Translations under genes and position numbers: made by a program
Notes under the pieces: model-generated
What the model was told of the DNA's origin: nothing
Databases searched by the model: none
What the model saw: the letters and a program-made list of their open reading frames with translations, nothing else
Shown here: one piece after another, positions 11,601-26,165 of the stretch
How the letters are laid out: the number at the start of each line of letters is the position of its first letter
Position numbering within the stretch: position 1 is the first letter of the stretch
DNA from: Monarcha castaneiventris obscurior
Lineage: Eukaryota; Chordata; Aves; Passeriformes; Monarchidae
Reading direction: 5' to 3'
Length of the DNA stretch: 64,000 bases
NCBI GenBank assembly: GCA_026261815.1
Contig: JAMPIT010000379.1
Coordinates: forward strand, 19,518,501-19,582,500

Positions 11601-14600
11601 CTTCAGTTTTATACTTCCTCACCACCCACAAGAGATGTTAATAAGACATCACCAAAAAGCTTCTTTTTGTTTAGGCAGCTTGAACTCTTTCAAACAGAAT
11701 TTGGCATAGTTTTTGCTAATGCAGTTTGTGAACAGAGGTGACTCTACCAATACAGAATTTAAAGGCAAGATATTTTTGAGGGTTAGCAAGCATGAAGATT
11801 GCACAGCTCTCCTTTCTCTTTCACCCTCTGTAGTCATGTACAGAAATCCATGACTTTTGTTCATTCACTGGTCAAAGATTCACTGGATAACAATTTACTG
11901 TTCATGAATCTTTAAGCCATTTGCTGCCACTTACTGGATAACTAGACATCCTGCTTCAAAAAAAGGAAAAAAAAAAGAATCAGAAGTGGGCTTACAATGA
12001 AATTCAAAGCAGGCATCACCTTAAGCCTGTGCCAGTGTAAGAAAAATGTCAAGGGCAAAATGAACATTAAAGTTGTTCCACTCACTGGAGACCGGGTTCT
12101 TTGTTAATGAGTTACAGCTATAAAATGCCTGTAAACTGCACCGCCCCATTTTACTTCCTCCTCCTCTGCCCTGCTCCATACTGGCTGCACGAGTCTCTTG
12201 GGAGTGGGAGCAGGCAACTGGAATATCAAAGCAAAAGGAAATTTAATGCGTTTGTAGAAGAGTTGGAGATAAAGTAACACCTACCAGGATGAGAGGATAT
12301 ATTTTCCTGCCTTTTTTGTTTTATTTCCATGTGATTTTATTTCCTGAGGATACCAGTACTGATAGCGTGGCTATTTCCTTAATGAAATGAGAAGTTAATT
12401 TTGTTTAGCTGTATTTGGAGAGTTTTGCCATTAAAAAAGAGATGGCTAAAAGAACATTAGAAGCTGCAAAGCCAAATATTTACGAATAATAGATAGGACT
12501 AGAAGGATAGAAATAAGAGCCTGCCTTTACACTATGGTCTATTCTTTAGTCACACAAGAACACACCATTTTGCCAGAATTGCTGCCCAGCTGGGAATGGG
12601 AGGGTGAGGTACATGAACATTTGGTCTATCCTCAGTTTTAAGTCCCTCTTCCCTTGCCCACTACACACTAGTGAGACCCTGTTCTGAAGGCAGAATCATT
12701 AATTTGTTCCTGGGCTGTCCTGAAGAAGCATTATCCCATTATCTGAGTACAACACAGCCCCAAATTAATTCATTTTTCACATTGCCTCGAAGAGAATTGC
12801 TGTGAATTTCTCATTTCACAGCTGACAGCTGAGATGCAATCAGAGATGTCCACAATATTTTCATGAAGAAAGCAGCCAGCTCTCAAGCAGGCAGTCTGGC
12901 AGAGCGAAACACTACCAGTAGCCACTTTGGAAAAGCCTGATTTTAGCAGCTTGTCCAAAATTTCTGTGACAGAGCCAAGGACAGAGCACAGTTCTGCATT
13001 GCAACACCTGTTTTCTTGGCTATGCCTCTTTTAACTCCCTGGATAACATGGCCAGGGTCCAACAGCTTCCATCAGTCAATAAACCTGATCCGTCCCCAAA
13101 ACAAGTCTATGATGTCCATCAGTTGAGATGGGAACTCAGGACAATAACAAGTGATCAAAAATTTAACACTTCCAGACTGGATATCACTAGCCAGATTTTG
13201 AGGTTGGAATAGAAAAATTTCAGCTGCCTGGAAACCTTCCTGACAAGTCAGGACATGCCAGATCCTTCTTTCTGGAGAAACAAACCCATTGAACTGGGCA
13301 AGCAGGGAAGATCTTAGGCCAGTTCAATTTCCTCAAGTCATTCCCATTTATGACCACCTTTTAATGAACCACAAAGTAAGAAGACCATGATATGAAAAAA
13401 AGATGACTTTGCTGTTCAATGTTTCCTATTGCAGAGAGGGATTTAAGGTACAAAAAAAAAATCCTTCACCCTCATGGTGTGACCAGTAACCAGCCCATTC
13501 CTCTACACTGCTTCCTGGCTTTCGCACCACTGCTCATTTCTAATAATTATGTTTTGTTGCTTTTAGCAGCAGAAAATGTTGAGAAATGGAGAAATGAGAA
13601 ATCCTGCTTGTCATCAGGGTCACCCTGTAACACCAAAGCTGTCTCTAGTTCTATGAACACACAATTTTCCTAAGCACAATGTTAAGACACTGCAAAAAGA
13701 CACTTCTGAAGCTGAAGGAAGCGTAAGCCAACACAGGCTAAACTTCTCCCAGGCTGGTTTACATCCCTCACCTCCATAAAGTGGAGAAGCCTTCAGAAGA
13801 GGGGCATCACCAGCGAAGTGGCCTCTAGGGCAATCATACTGAACCTATTCATTAATTGTTTCATTTATTCATTGTATGGCCTTGTTCTAAAGAAAAACCC
13901 ACCATGTGTTGTTTTGCTGGTGCTGTGCACACGGTGGCTGTGGACCAGCTAAGGAGTGATGCCCCAGCTGTCTTCCACTGCCTTCACAGCTCCAAGAAAG
14001 AGCTCATCCAAGGAGCAGGGAGCTGCCTGCTGCCTCGCAGGCACTGCCTGCACAGGCAGGAAGGCAGGGAGGAATGCTGCACTGTGGCTTGGAAACAGGA
14101 GATGGGGAGATAACAGCAGCTGCCCATGGGTATGTGGGGTGAGGGAGCTCCCTTTTCCTCAGACCTTGGCATCTGAGTGAGGACAGCCTGGGCTTTGAAT
14201 ACACCTTACTCAGGGTGGCTGTTTGGAGGGGGAAATTTCCATGCTCACTGAGAAGAGAAGTGGTGTTTGAGCTTTTCCTGAAGGCACAGCTGTTTTTAAC
14301 ATAGCTGCTGGCCTGTTTCTGGTAATAAAATTGAGTAGCTCTTGCAACATGACAAGTTTCATTGTCTGTTGGCTGCAAAGAAAGTGGCACACTTTCTACT
14401 CACTATGTGGGATGCTGCATTTCATGCCTTACTTTACACTGACCTCACTCACAGTATGATCAGAGCACTACGAAAAAAAATTTTAAAAATCCAAACACTC
14501 GGCCCTCCTAAATCATCTTCTATTTACATTTTTTGCTACTTTTAAAAGTAAATCTTGAGTGAAAATACTGCAACTCTACTGAGGTTTAGCTTTTCCTTCT

Positions 14601-17600
14601 GCCAAGGATGTAGCAGAAAAATTACTCCTAGTGGGGAGAGGCCATGGTGTCCAAGGGGAACAATATGTCCATTGCAACTCCCCCTCCGACATTTCCTTAG
14701 GAAGTGAGTTTTGCCAGCAGATGCCAAAGGTAAACCCTACCATATGCCTGGCACCACATCCACCTGGTTAACATATTAGGATCAAAACAGAAGAGACAGC
14801 ACATACTAATGTACAGACATCCAAAGACAGAAAAAATCATAAGGAACAACATCATGGTTTGGAGTATCTCTGTGCATCAGCTATGTTTAAATTTCAGATT
14901 AATATGCAACTGCAGTAGCACAGAGGCTCAGGGACCACAGGAAGGATGCATTACCTACAGAAATCACACGCAGTACTGGTGTTTAGAAGCCCGAGGGAGT
15001 TGGTTTCTGCAGTGATATCACACATGCCACAAGAAACTATTTCAAAACCACATGAGGTCTGACACCACAGCCTGTCCTCCTGCAGCTCAGGCACCAGTGT
15101 GAGTGTCGGGCTTTATTAAAACTGCAGACATCAAACTGGCTGCCATGTCTGTCCAGCTGTGTTTAAAAACCCCCTGACAGAAGAAGGTCAGCACGAACGA
15201 GGTTGGATACAGCTCTGGCTATGGGCCTCCTTTGAGCTCCAGATGCAACTTGCTGCAAAGCCAGAAGCAGATGCATTCAAGGCTGAGCTCAAAAGCCAGA
15301 TGAAAGACAGATTCAGCCTTTTAGCTGCTCCAGTTGAGTGTGCAGCCAGCAGGGCTCGGACTCCAAGCTGTGGTCTGGAAGAAGTGCTGCAGTTGGGCAG
15401 AGCAGCACATCTGTGCAGCCAGAGCCAGCAGACAGGCACTGCTGGGGACTGGGGGCCAGGACACACACCTGCCAGCCCCAAGGCCTCCAGACTTCTGAAC
15501 GTGGCCCTGGGCTTCCCTGGACCTGGGACATTAGGTGAGGGAGAAATTTTACAGCAACAGGACAGCAATGTGTTTTGTTAACCTGTATGACTAAGGAGGG
15601 GGTGTTTGTCTTATATTTTCTGCTTGAGATAACAGCTTTCCTCCAGCAACTGCTTTCCTTTAGTTCCAGGCGGATTGGTTTGACTGTAACAAGCAAAACA
15701 TAAACAGACGTTATCCTTTCTCAAAAACTGTCTTCTTCTGCCTTATTTGCACCTGGGGGTTCTGCCTTTTAAAAACTTTTTCCACACCTAGCACATATGC
15801 TCCTTTTTTACAAATACTGGTGCATATACATGCATGTGTGTCCAAACACACAAATGCTCACACACACATACATGCACAAATTCCCTATAGCACTCACTGA
15901 ACAGCAAATGCTAGTTCTTTAATACTTGTGTGTATAACATCCTGTTACAGCTCATTATTGATGGCATAATTATCTTGATTTTCTTAGATTAGATTTTCAA
16001 ATTCCTCTTCTTTATCATTTCTTTTAAAATACCAATATATGTCCAAAATGCAGTGGGAACATTGCATGGGTCTTCCTCTATTCCTTTCAGTTCCTTTAGA
16101 GGAGTAAAATATCTTTGAAATGGTTGAAATATTTCAGATTTCGCTTGCTATTTGTTGCTCTCTCCTTTTTTTTTTATTTTGCCCAAGACTAATTCTATTT
16201 TGACTGTCTTGCATAAAAAGTAGATCCATCAGAATTAATTTTTTTAAAAAATCAGTGTCTGATTATGCATATTTCCTCTATGAATTCATTAATATGAAAT
16301 AATTAATTGATTATTCCTACAAGTCAGCAATTAATGAAAAAAATTTGATAGCTTTACAAATGTGAGAATTAATATATTGATTGACCAACAGGTCACACAC
16401 CATTGCAGTATTCTTCTACCTGAGCCTTTACACTGAGAATCAGATTTCTACTCTGAGAATCAGATTTCTACTGTAGATTTGTGCTGTTACACTTTTTGCA
16501 AACATTCTTGTCAGGATAGATCTACTTCTTCAGTTATCTATAGGCCTCAGATTTCAAAGGCAAACATGCAAGACAAATAGGCAGCTATTAATTTAGGAAT
16601 GGTCTTCTCTGCAAATGTTGGTCAGTCATTTTTCTTTTACAAGAATTTGTATTTAAAAATAGAAGCAAAATAACAAACTAAATTTATATCGGAATTCAGA
16701 TATTACAAAGACAATGCTTTGTAATTTCTTTTCATTCTCAGGGCAAGAATATGATCATGGTGATTTTTTTGTAGGTCTGTGTCTCTAAATCTTTTACAAA
16801 CGTGTCTTAACACAGAACATCCAGCTGATCACCACTGGCTTGCATTCCCTCGTGCCCTTGATCTTGATGTTTCCTATTGATAAATCATTTCCAGCGTGGG
16901 ACTCCGAAAGCACCCCTGGGTGCTCCAGCTGAGGCAGAGTCTCTGGGGCCACACCAGTGTGAAGAGATGGGACTGGGGTGTCCTTACTGCCTGGGCAGTC
17001 CCAGCTGCCTTGCTGCATCTCAGGCAGCCCCCCAGGCTCTGGCCAAGGGTCTGTTTGCACAAGGACTCCTTGAGTTCCTCCTTCTACAGGTGACTCAGAT
17101 GACAGGAATTCAGCCTTACCGTAATTCATGCTCAGTTGCCTTTATAACTTGTCCCTTAATTAACTGATGCATGCACGAAACCTGTTCTCCTAGCTATTCA
17201 AAGAGTGGCTATGCAACATTAATCCGTGGACTTTTACTGTATCAACAGTCACCAGCACAAATTATTTCAGCTACCTGACTTGGATCATTTTGGATAGAAG
17301 CAAAGTCCCTGTGCATAAAGAAACATTGTTTTGGGCCAGCCTTCCCCATGAGCACAAATACAGATTTAAGGCCAATTTAAGACATTTCCCAAAATGTCAC
17401 GGGACACTGAAGTCTCTCTGCCTCCCAAGACGATGAGCAGTTATCTCAAAGAACAAACAGTTCTGTTTTCTAAAGCTGAACTTGTGGGAGTATTTACTAA
17501 AACGTGTAGCCCAAACCAAGTGAGTATCAGTATACCAGACAATAAACCTGGGTTTCCTCCTTCAGGACTAGATTCCTCCTCTCCTCCCAACCTCTGCCTT

Positions 17601-20600
17601 TTCACAGTGTCAATGAATGTTGTTAACCACACATCTTAGTTAATTCTAGAAATGACTGCATTTCACTTATGAAAACCACACATGTTATAGTTTTATGTTA
17701 TGTTTTATTCTCTGACAGAGCCTGACAGGCCTGTCTGCTCCCCACCCCGTGCACTGTTCCCTGCTGCCCTCGCAGTGGTGCCAACAATGACTCTGTGCCC
17801 AGCAAACCGGATCAGTGAGCCCATCTTTTAACTGGCTTAAAAGAGCTCTAAAAAAAAAAAAAATTCAAAACAAAACACATCCAGGGCTGCGCTGCTCACA
17901 AAGAAAATGTAACATGAAACTACAACCTCCCTCAACCCCTCCCTCAAAATAGTTTCAGTTCTTTGATGAATAAAATACACTGAGTTTTCTCACTGTGACT
18001 GTTTTAATTCTAGTTCAGGATGAAAAATGTCAGCACATCAGGTTTTTATAAAAGAACAGAAAATCCATTTCCTTTTTGGGGTCAATTAAACAATTGGTGC
18101 TCTTTCAAAGCAGCAAAACAATATTTTTTATGGCAAAGAAATGCAAATAGTGATTCTTAGTGGTATTCTTCAACCCTATGCATATTTTTCTCTCAAGACT
18201 TTCCTTTTTCCTTTCTTTTGTTTATCTTGTGGAGGGAAAGGAAAGTTTGAAAACATGCAAGCTCCCTATCAGACCTGCCTTATCTCATCTCGAGGGTTTC
18301 CTTGTCTTGGGCAGAGCTGAAGCCAAGCGGAAGCCACGTGCCTCCAGCCGCTCCCTTGCTGCCTCCTGAGCACACAGGGAGAGAAATCTCACAAAGAACC
18401 AAGCACAGCAAGACCTGAAAACCTTCTCACCTGCCATCAGTGTGACTCCTTGCACCAGAGGAACAGCTCTCTCCTCCTTTGGCTGAAAAATTTCCTTCAG
18501 GTCTCTAAAATAATCGCAGGTTAACTCCACATCTCTGTCCTCCAGAATGTCCCAGTGACAGCCTCTCTCTCCCAGCCTCCAGTACACTCTACCCCCTCCA
18601 CAGAGCTGTATGTCCCTTTACCCACTCACCAGAGACCACCAGGCACCAGGATTTCCACTCGCCCACTCCACCTACAGCTAGAACCCTCGAAAATAACTGC
18701 AAACCCTGGTCATTGCTCACCCAGCCCCTAGGCAGAGAACAGAAAAAACAGAAATGCCAGATGCTGCACATACCTCCATACATCCACTGGTCACTCAGGA
18801 TATTCAGCATCCCTGATTGAAATTGATTCCCACTTGCTCCCCCAAGCTTCATGACTTTGGGCAGCCAGTTGCCTGCCATGGCTCTGAAAAGATATACTGC
18901 AAGCAGGGGCACGGGTTCATATGAATAGTTTGCAAATCTGCACATTAGTTCATTCCAAAATGTTTGTAAGACATCACATGGGGAGCTGTGAAGGATTTAG
19001 CAGCCAGAGAAGCAATGACAGCCTGCCTCTGCCGACAGCTGGAGCAAGGACAAAGCTTTGGCCATCTTCACTCTGACCCTGGTGCCTCCTCAGGTGTGGA
19101 CAAAGCTTTTGGGTGGGAGTGAAGCCCAGCATAGGGAAGGGGCAAGTAGGATACAGCAAAGTCCAAAGTAGGGAGTACACTGGGCTTTGTTTTGCTTTAA
19201 TTTAGGCAGTCTGAACTCCGTTTTCCATGGTTGTGATCCTTCAGAGATGCCTTCACTCCACCTGGCTCTGTGTGAGGAAAAAAAGAGACCCAAAGGTCAA
19301 GCTTTTCAATGTGTATCCCAGAGCAAGGACTTCTGCATGAAACTGACGGAGTTTGGAAGTACATCAACATGAAAACGAGGACCTTTTACCTTCCAGCAAG
19401 AAAAAAAACAACTTCCAGAGAAATATTTAACTGCCTTTGCCTTCAGACATCCATTCCAATGCGAATGAGGATGTGCTTATTTTGGCAAGACTCTCCTAAA
19501 GTGAGCTGTTTTGTGTGGTTAGGAGTGTCGGATGCACGCTCAGTAATTTGCTAGTGGCTGCTTGTGGTAGGTAGTTCTTGGGAAGAGGCTGGCTAGACAG
19601 CCAAAATGTAGGTCACCAGTGGGTGGAGTTCACAACCCCCAGCTCTGCTGCAGTCAGTATGCAGCAGTCACTTCTCTCACAGAATTTGAATTAATGACAA
19701 AGCCTGAAAGCTGGGCCACTAACTGTAGGTCCTTAGGATTATAATTTAATTGGTTACTCGTTTGTGTATGATTCTGTTTAATGTCCAGTCTGTTCCTGGA
19801 TTATCTGTTAGCTAGGAGAACTTCCATGTGCAAGGACACAGGCGTTTCTCTACAGTGTTTAAATGTGCATGGGCATTTGTAGTTAAGAAACAAAACAAAT
19901 TTTGATAACACAGTTGAAGACCATTAGTCACATTTTCAAAGTGCCTCCTTCCTATCACGCTCATGGCAGTTCAGAGCAATCTTTTGGCTCCTCAGCTCCA
20001 ATGGCCACTCAGCTGGCAGGGCTTTGCAGCAATGATGGGAGAGAGCCATGGGGTCCCAGTTGTCTGGCCAAGCATTCAGCAAGAGCAGTCAGGGGAGAGC
20101 ACTCGTTTCTCAAATGACCCTTTAAAATCAGCTCTATATAGTGTTGTGCCAGTCTTTATTCTTCCTGCCGTATGTATTCCAGGAAAAAAAAAACAACCCT
20201 CAGACCTCAATAACTTTTCTAAACAAGAAGCCAGAACAACACACCCTTTTATGTTTGCACACACTCCATAGCTGCCTTAACTCCAGGCTAAACCACTGCT
20301 GTTTATCGGCATAATCTTAAACCTTAGCAAATTAGAAAATAAATATATGTGCATGCATTTGAAATAGCACAGTCTCCTCCAGGCTGTATCTCTCTGTAAC
20401 TGCTGAAATTGTCTGACAGGGATATTCCTTGCAGTCTTATCACATGGATCTGTGGTGAAAAGGTTTCGGCAGTTTGCAGTGCAGATGCACCATCAGGGCT
20501 GTCACTGGGATACTTTGGAGGGATTTGTAAAAACCAGCTGTCCCTGGAGGAGATTGCTGGAGGAACAGAGGCCCCCTCTGCATGTACTCTGCACAGACCT

Positions 20601-21199
20601 GCATATAGACCTCTGATTCATCAAATATCAGACTTAGTGCCTAAAAACCAGTTGCTTCCAGGCTAGTTGGAAAGTGGCCTGAGGGTTGTCTCTGGGAGGT
20701 GTGCTCGTAGGACTCATGAAACATGGGGAGGATATCTGGTGCTGGAAGTTTTAAACAAGCAAGACTTTAATTCTGACCAACTCATGTAAACAAAAGCTTT
20801 GGCCATACTGCTTCACATTTGTAGTCTGCTACCCTGTGGGAAAAAGGTTAAGGATTGTAGACAAATGTATTTCATATAAAGCAAGCACTACTGGCACCCC
20901 CAGCAGCCCTGCTTCAGGATACATTCCAATGTGTATGCCTGTCCTTGCTGCTATGAGTGGTCTGAATCAGGCACAATCACCCATCAGAACAGTCCCTTTG
21001 AGGGGCAGGGATGTGCAGTTCATGAGACCAAAGATGGAAATAAAATAGCAACATCGTGCCCAGCATAGGCCAGCCAAAGAGGGCACCTAAGAAATGTACA
21101 GGTGAAAACACAGGTGTCCCAGAATAGATACAGTGGGGTGAAGCAGGTTTGCTGTCACTTGCATCCAGGTGGTCAAATTCCACCTAGGTTGCACATTAG
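8698..21199. other. Intergenic DNA, no gene recognised
   Basis: About 12.5 kb with no ORF that I recognise and no RNA gene. It holds a pyrimidine-rich tract at 9748-9860, a 20-bp tandem duplication at 16433-16472, alternating CA/GT words around 15825-15880 and an A-run near 17852. Frames of 120-140 codons at 10.3, 14.0 and 15.2-15.6 kb are open on both strands at once and look like chance. Confidence 0.55.
16433..16472 (+). repeat. 20-bp tandem duplication
   Basis: CTGAGAATCAGATTTCTACT occurs twice, head to tail and without a mismatch, at 16433-16452 and 16453-16472. The identity suggests a recent slippage duplication. Confidence 0.95.
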
Positions 21200-21345
21200 G
21201 CATCTGATTGCTTTTCTGGATTGGGCTCTATAGAGAATTTACACAGGAAATCTGAGGCAGAGTAGGAGATCTATCTCTGATTTTCCAACTCCCAGTTCAG
21301 TGCCTTAACCACAGGTGCCACCTCCTGCAGTGGTTCTGAGCTCAT
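21200..21345 (-). mobile_element. Old MIR-like tRNA-derived SINE
   Basis: On the minus strand it starts with GGTGGCACCTGTGGTTAAGG then CACTGAACTGGGAGTTGG, the tRNA-derived head with an A-box-like TGGTTAAGGCACTG. It continues with a CTCTGCCTCAGATTTCCTGTG segment that matches the 'ctcagtttcctcatctg' part of MIR-type SINEs. It appears to be the same family and orientation as the copy near 7.95 kb. The boundaries are approximate. Confidence 0.65.
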
Positions 21346-22738
21346 GGGATGCTGGAGTCCTTCCAAATTAGCAGCGATACCAGAACGGAAATGGCCCTTT
21401 CAGCGCAAAATAAACACGAATAGTCCATAAATGCTAATGATACAATTTAAGTGTGTCTGTGTCCAGTGAATTCAGCCTCTCACCTACAAATGCTGGCATC
21501 TGAAGTTTCTTTTGTCTGAGATCAAACACTGATTACTTTAATGGGCTTTTTCTCAGTAATCTATTTTAACACTACAGTTAATATCTGGCAATTATGCTAG
21601 ATTAGCATCAAAGACTAACAGAAAGACTGAGGTAAATGTATTCACAACAGTCACGGTGTAGTTCAACATAAAGTTATTTGCTGTGAAAGAAAGGTTTTCT
21701 ATTACAAACAAGATGTTACTATTAATGCAGATGTATAACATCTATGAGTAGCAGGTGGGCCCTTTGCTACATCCAGTGTGAAGTAACTAAACCACACAAA
21801 AGTTTAAGTTTAAAATGTAAAACGTCTCAAAAAAAAAAAAAAAGGTGGATTAAAAAAAGGAAAAACTTGCAAAGTTCTGCCTCTTCTTGCCTCCCCATCA
21901 TGATCCCAACCTTTGTTTGTAGTTGCCTTGCCTCTCCATTCAGTACATAAATGGCCAGCCAAAGATTAAAGCCAACAGGATCAGATTTCATAGGATGCTC
22001 TGGTATCTAAGGAATGATGGAAGGGTGAGACAAGATACAGAAAGCAATTTAAACCTCATTGAAAAATGATAAGAAAGAAGATCTTCAGCCTGAGAACACA
22101 CAGTGCGAAAAAAGAGGATACACAGATTTTATTCATATATGCATGCTCCACTAAAATGAAACTCGTTGAAACACATCATTTCAAAACCCAAAAGTTCAAG
22201 GTTCCTTAACTAATGATGATTCTGCCTCAGAAACTGCAGGCACTGAAACACTGCACAATTTCCATCGAACTGTGACAATACATATGTGGTATTTTAAGCA
22301 CAATATTCCATAGGAGAGTTTTTCAAAAAAGCATTTTCAGCTGTTTCCACTGCTTGTATTTAATGAAAGGCTAAGCAGGAATCATAGCTGTATGTACAGA
22401 TACTGAAGCCCAGGACAGTGGCCAAAGCAAGGATTTCCACTTCTGTTTTACGATGTTTTGATCAGTACACAGCCCTATAATTTTTCTATGTTAGTCACTA
22501 GTGACCAAATCCCACAGTACAGGGACAGAAGAGATCTTTGACCTGTTGTTTACCACGATTTTTCATAAGCTATTTAATGAAAGCAATCATGTCACATCAC
22601 TAACAGAGGATTTCCAGTGTGCTTTGATGCCTTTCAGCACTCAACCTGTGGCTTCCAGACTCTCAGTGTGATGATTTAGCTGTTACTGGGGACAGTGCTG
22701 CTAAGGCTGCCACATTTCACCTGCTTCATAAATGGATT
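21346..22738. other. Intergenic DNA, no gene recognised
   Basis: AT-rich sequence with an A-run near 21829-21843. I see no coding or RNA feature. Confidence 0.5.
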
Positions 22739-23005
22739 TCACAGAGCCACAGAATCACAGAGGTCTTCCATTCCAACCCCCTGCTTAAAGCAGTCACCTA
22801 GAACTGGTTTCCTAGGACAATGCCTTTTTGGGGTTTGAATACCTCCAACGAAAGACTCCACAGCCTCTCTGGGCAGCCTGAGCCTGGATTTGATCTTCCT
22901 CACAGTAAAGAAAGTTCTTTCTTATATTTAAACAGAGTTTTTTGCATTTCAATTTGTGCTTATTTCCTCTTGTCTTTTCACTGGATACTACTCCTGAGAG
23001 TCTGA
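22739..23005 (-). mobile_element. CR1 LINE fragment, 3' end
   Basis: Begins with the complement of the CR1 tail (CACAGAGCCACAGAATCACA then GAGGTCTTCCATTCCAACCCC). It continues through ACTCCACAGCCTCTCTGGGCAGCCTGAGCC and CTCACAGTAAAGAAAGTTCTTTCTTAT to CAATTTGTGCTTATTTCCTCTTGTC. All are CR1 landmarks in minus-strand order. It is old and diverged, with only the 3' part present. Confidence 0.85.
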
Positions 23006-25743
23006 TTCTGTTATTTGTTCTTGTGTCTTTTTATTATATTTTATGTCATAATACAGCATAATATGTCATAATGTTATGATGTGAATATTAGACGTGTTAC
23101 TGTCTTTCATGTCATATTATTATGTCTTTGTTATATTCCCCCATCAGGTATTTCTCTGCATTGATAAGCCTCACCCATTTATTTACACAATTTGTTTGCT
23201 TTCTCTCCATGCCTTTGGCGGTTTCCTCAGTGCTGGCCCTAACTCCAGCATGCACTTGACCTCAAGGCCCACACTTTCTCCTTAAAGTCACTTGAATGCA
23301 TTAATGCCTCATGGAACAGCACTACTGTCCTTACAAACACACTGCAAGATCAAATTTCAGGAATGACATGGTGAATAAGAAAACATTGTTTTAGCTAAGT
23401 TTCTTCTGCTCACACTGAAGCCCATATGCCTTATAAGTGCAGAAAAGGAAACTGTCTTCTCCCTTTGGCAAATCCTGTAAGAAAGGTTCTGTGGGAAGGA
23501 AAAAAACAAGAGGTGGAATATAGATGCCACTTCATCATAATTCCAAGCACTTGGCCCTGGGAAGCAATCCAATCCATGTGACATATTGCTCAGACACTCT
23601 GCAATCACTGCAGAGCAGTCAAGTTCAGACACTTCCCCCTCTCCTCTGACAACATGCCACAGGGACTGTGTGCACCCCAGCAGCAGCTCAGCCTGCTTGG
23701 GTGTGCTGTTTACTTCCTTCACAAACAACAAACAGAACTTGGGACAAAGTTATGCCCCTTCATCTGTTTGGAATCATGGCCACAGAGCCTCCTCCAAGGA
23801 CAGGTGCCAGGAAGAGCACAGCTGAGACTTACACAGTTACTGTCCTGGAAAGTATAGGAGCTAGAGGCTGCGTTTTTAAGAATCCGTGTTGTCCACAGGC
23901 TGAAGCTCATGTCAGAAAAGAGCTTTGACCAGCTGGGCAGGACCCTCTGGGGAGCACACTCATGGCTGACCTTTGGAAGCCAGACAGCAACTGAGGTCTG
24001 TGGGACCAGTAAAAGCTGGTCAGAGGGATGCTCGTGATAGCCTGGAAGCTGGGTGCTGTGCTTATGGCAAAGCAGAACTGATGTTCAGGTGCTGCTTTCT
24101 GCATCAGACTGCTTACCATGGGATAAAAGATTGCTTCTTCTCTGCCACTGACATGATGTCCTGCTCTCCAAACACATCAATCTTTTAAAAACTGACAGCA
24201 GCCTCAAATCCCCACCTCCAGCTGTCACTGCTTTGGCTGTGAAGCTTCCTGGCACTGTACTTGAGAGGCTTCTCTGCCTTCTTCTGATCCCAAGAGCTTT
24301 ATAAGCTGCATTGACTCAGTAAACTCAAGCTATTTAAAACTACTGGTGCTTGGACGGTAAATTCAGGCACTTAGAAGTTAGGAAATAATAGCTCAGTGCA
24401 ATTGCAGTTTTGTTCTCTTCTAAATTCATTTTGTGCTGTCCTATCAGTGAGAACATGAGTTATTTGCTTTAATTGTGGTTCTAACATTAAAATCAGCACC
24501 ATCCTAAGCATGCACAGAGGGGAAATAATTACAGTGGCACAAGCAGTAAAATAATTTCCTTGTCTAAGCACTTGTCTTTGTAATCTAATAACAGTGAACC
24601 AGTCTTCCTCCCACCCTTCCTCTGTCACTCCTCTAATTTCTCTTTTCCTTCCTCTCTCCCTCTGTTCCTTCCCATCCATACCACCTCTCCCCAGTGAAAC
24701 ATCAGCAGCATTTGCAGGTCTGAACGTTGTATATTGTATATTGAACTGAGATTAAAGACTGGCAGTAACTACCAAGAAGGAAAGCTACACCCTTAAAGCC
24801 ATGGAGAGCTTGCAGAGCCCCAGATCAAGACCAAAGGAGTGTCACTGTAAAGTCTGATCTGATTCTCCTTCTCCCATGGGCAAACATCAGAAAACTTCTG
24901 CTGTACGTGTTGCTGCTGACACACACTGTAATTAGGTAGTAGGGCCACAGATCATATCCATGGTTAGTCTGTCGACTTCTTTCAGCTTAGGAGTTGAAGA
25001 GTGAAAAGAAGGATTGGTGTCTCCAGTATCATTTTATTCTTGAAGAAACCCTAAAATAGGAGCATGTGTGCTGAGTGAAGGAGGTAACCTAAAATACCTC
25101 TCTCAAACTTCAGGTTTTTTCCCCTCAAAATACAGTCTGAGTGTCGTTGTTCTACATTAAAAAATGTCAGTGCTTTATGCGTGGAGAAAGAACACATATT
25201 CAGTTGAGAACATATGATCAGTAAAGACATTCCTGAACACTTATTTTCCTGAGTAAACAGCTTAGCTAGTTTGACTTACAATAAAGTACATACAGTTGGA
25301 CTATTAAGTACCTTCCTATCTCAAAATCTGTGGGGGATACTACAGGCTAAAACCTAAGATCTGTGGAGCAGCTTGGAAACAACCCATAATAATAACATTG
25401 TAAAAACCAAATATTGATAGAAAACCAATGTGGACCTTAAATCCACTCTTCATTACATTCATTATCTCATTTCTTCCCCAACAGGTTCAATTTGTAGTGT
25501 ACTAATAAGTCCTTTATCTTGAGGACTTGTTTCTTGGTTGGCTGTCTTGTATAGGTAAAATCTTAACACGGCTCATGGTACACATCGTTGTCAGCTGTTT
25601 GATTCAGCCATCAGGATCAGAAGTCACTAGGGAGGATCTCATGACCACTCAAATTCCAGTTCTCTCCTCTCCCTGATAACTTATTTATACTGGGTTATGC
25701 AGGAGAATAATTTTGTATCGAGACATATATCCTCCTATTAAGT

Positions 25744-25765
25744 GTGGTCAAAGCGTGGTCAAAGC
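25744..25765 (+). repeat. 11-bp tandem duplication
   Basis: GTGGTCAAAGC occurs twice without a gap or mismatch. Confidence 0.9.
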
Positions 25766-26127
25766 AGGCAGTGGGCTGAAAGAAGGTGGTGGCAGGGACA
25801 CGCAGACATAGAGGTGATCACACAAATTTGCTTCCCTTGAGATGGTGGCAAATTGCATATTGCATGCTGGTAGAGAAACAGATGGAAAAAACCATCAGAT
25901 AGGCTTGGCATTTGATTGCTCCTTTGCTTCCAGGGCTGTCACACCCAGCAGTGACTCCATGGGGTGCTATTTCCTCTGGGAGGGCTCCCGATGCCAGCTG
26001 AAATGCCTCACAGCTATCTGACAAAAGGTGTTGAAGTGGTGCAAAATCCTTCTGCCAGTTCAAGTGTGCTCAAAAGAAGTTTGTAGGAGCAGTTTTGTCC
26101 CTAAAGGCTTTCTCTTTTTCCTTTCTT

Positions 26128-26165
26128 GGTTTTTTTTTTTTCCCCCGGTTGTTTTTTTTTTCCCG
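26128..26165 (+). repeat. Paired T-run/C-run tracts
   Basis: Two neighbouring copies of a GGTT(n)T(10-11)CCC pattern. It may be a slippage duplication of a pyrimidine tract. Confidence 0.7.

Noticed and set aside
15159..15696. 140-, 127- and 126-codon frames on opposite strands
   Set aside because: All cover the same GC-richer patch and overlap each other. None resembles a known protein.
15825..15880. Possible hairpin of GT-rich and CA-rich words
   Set aside because: The pairing is imperfect and explained by two neighbouring simple tracts; there is no sign of an RNA gene.
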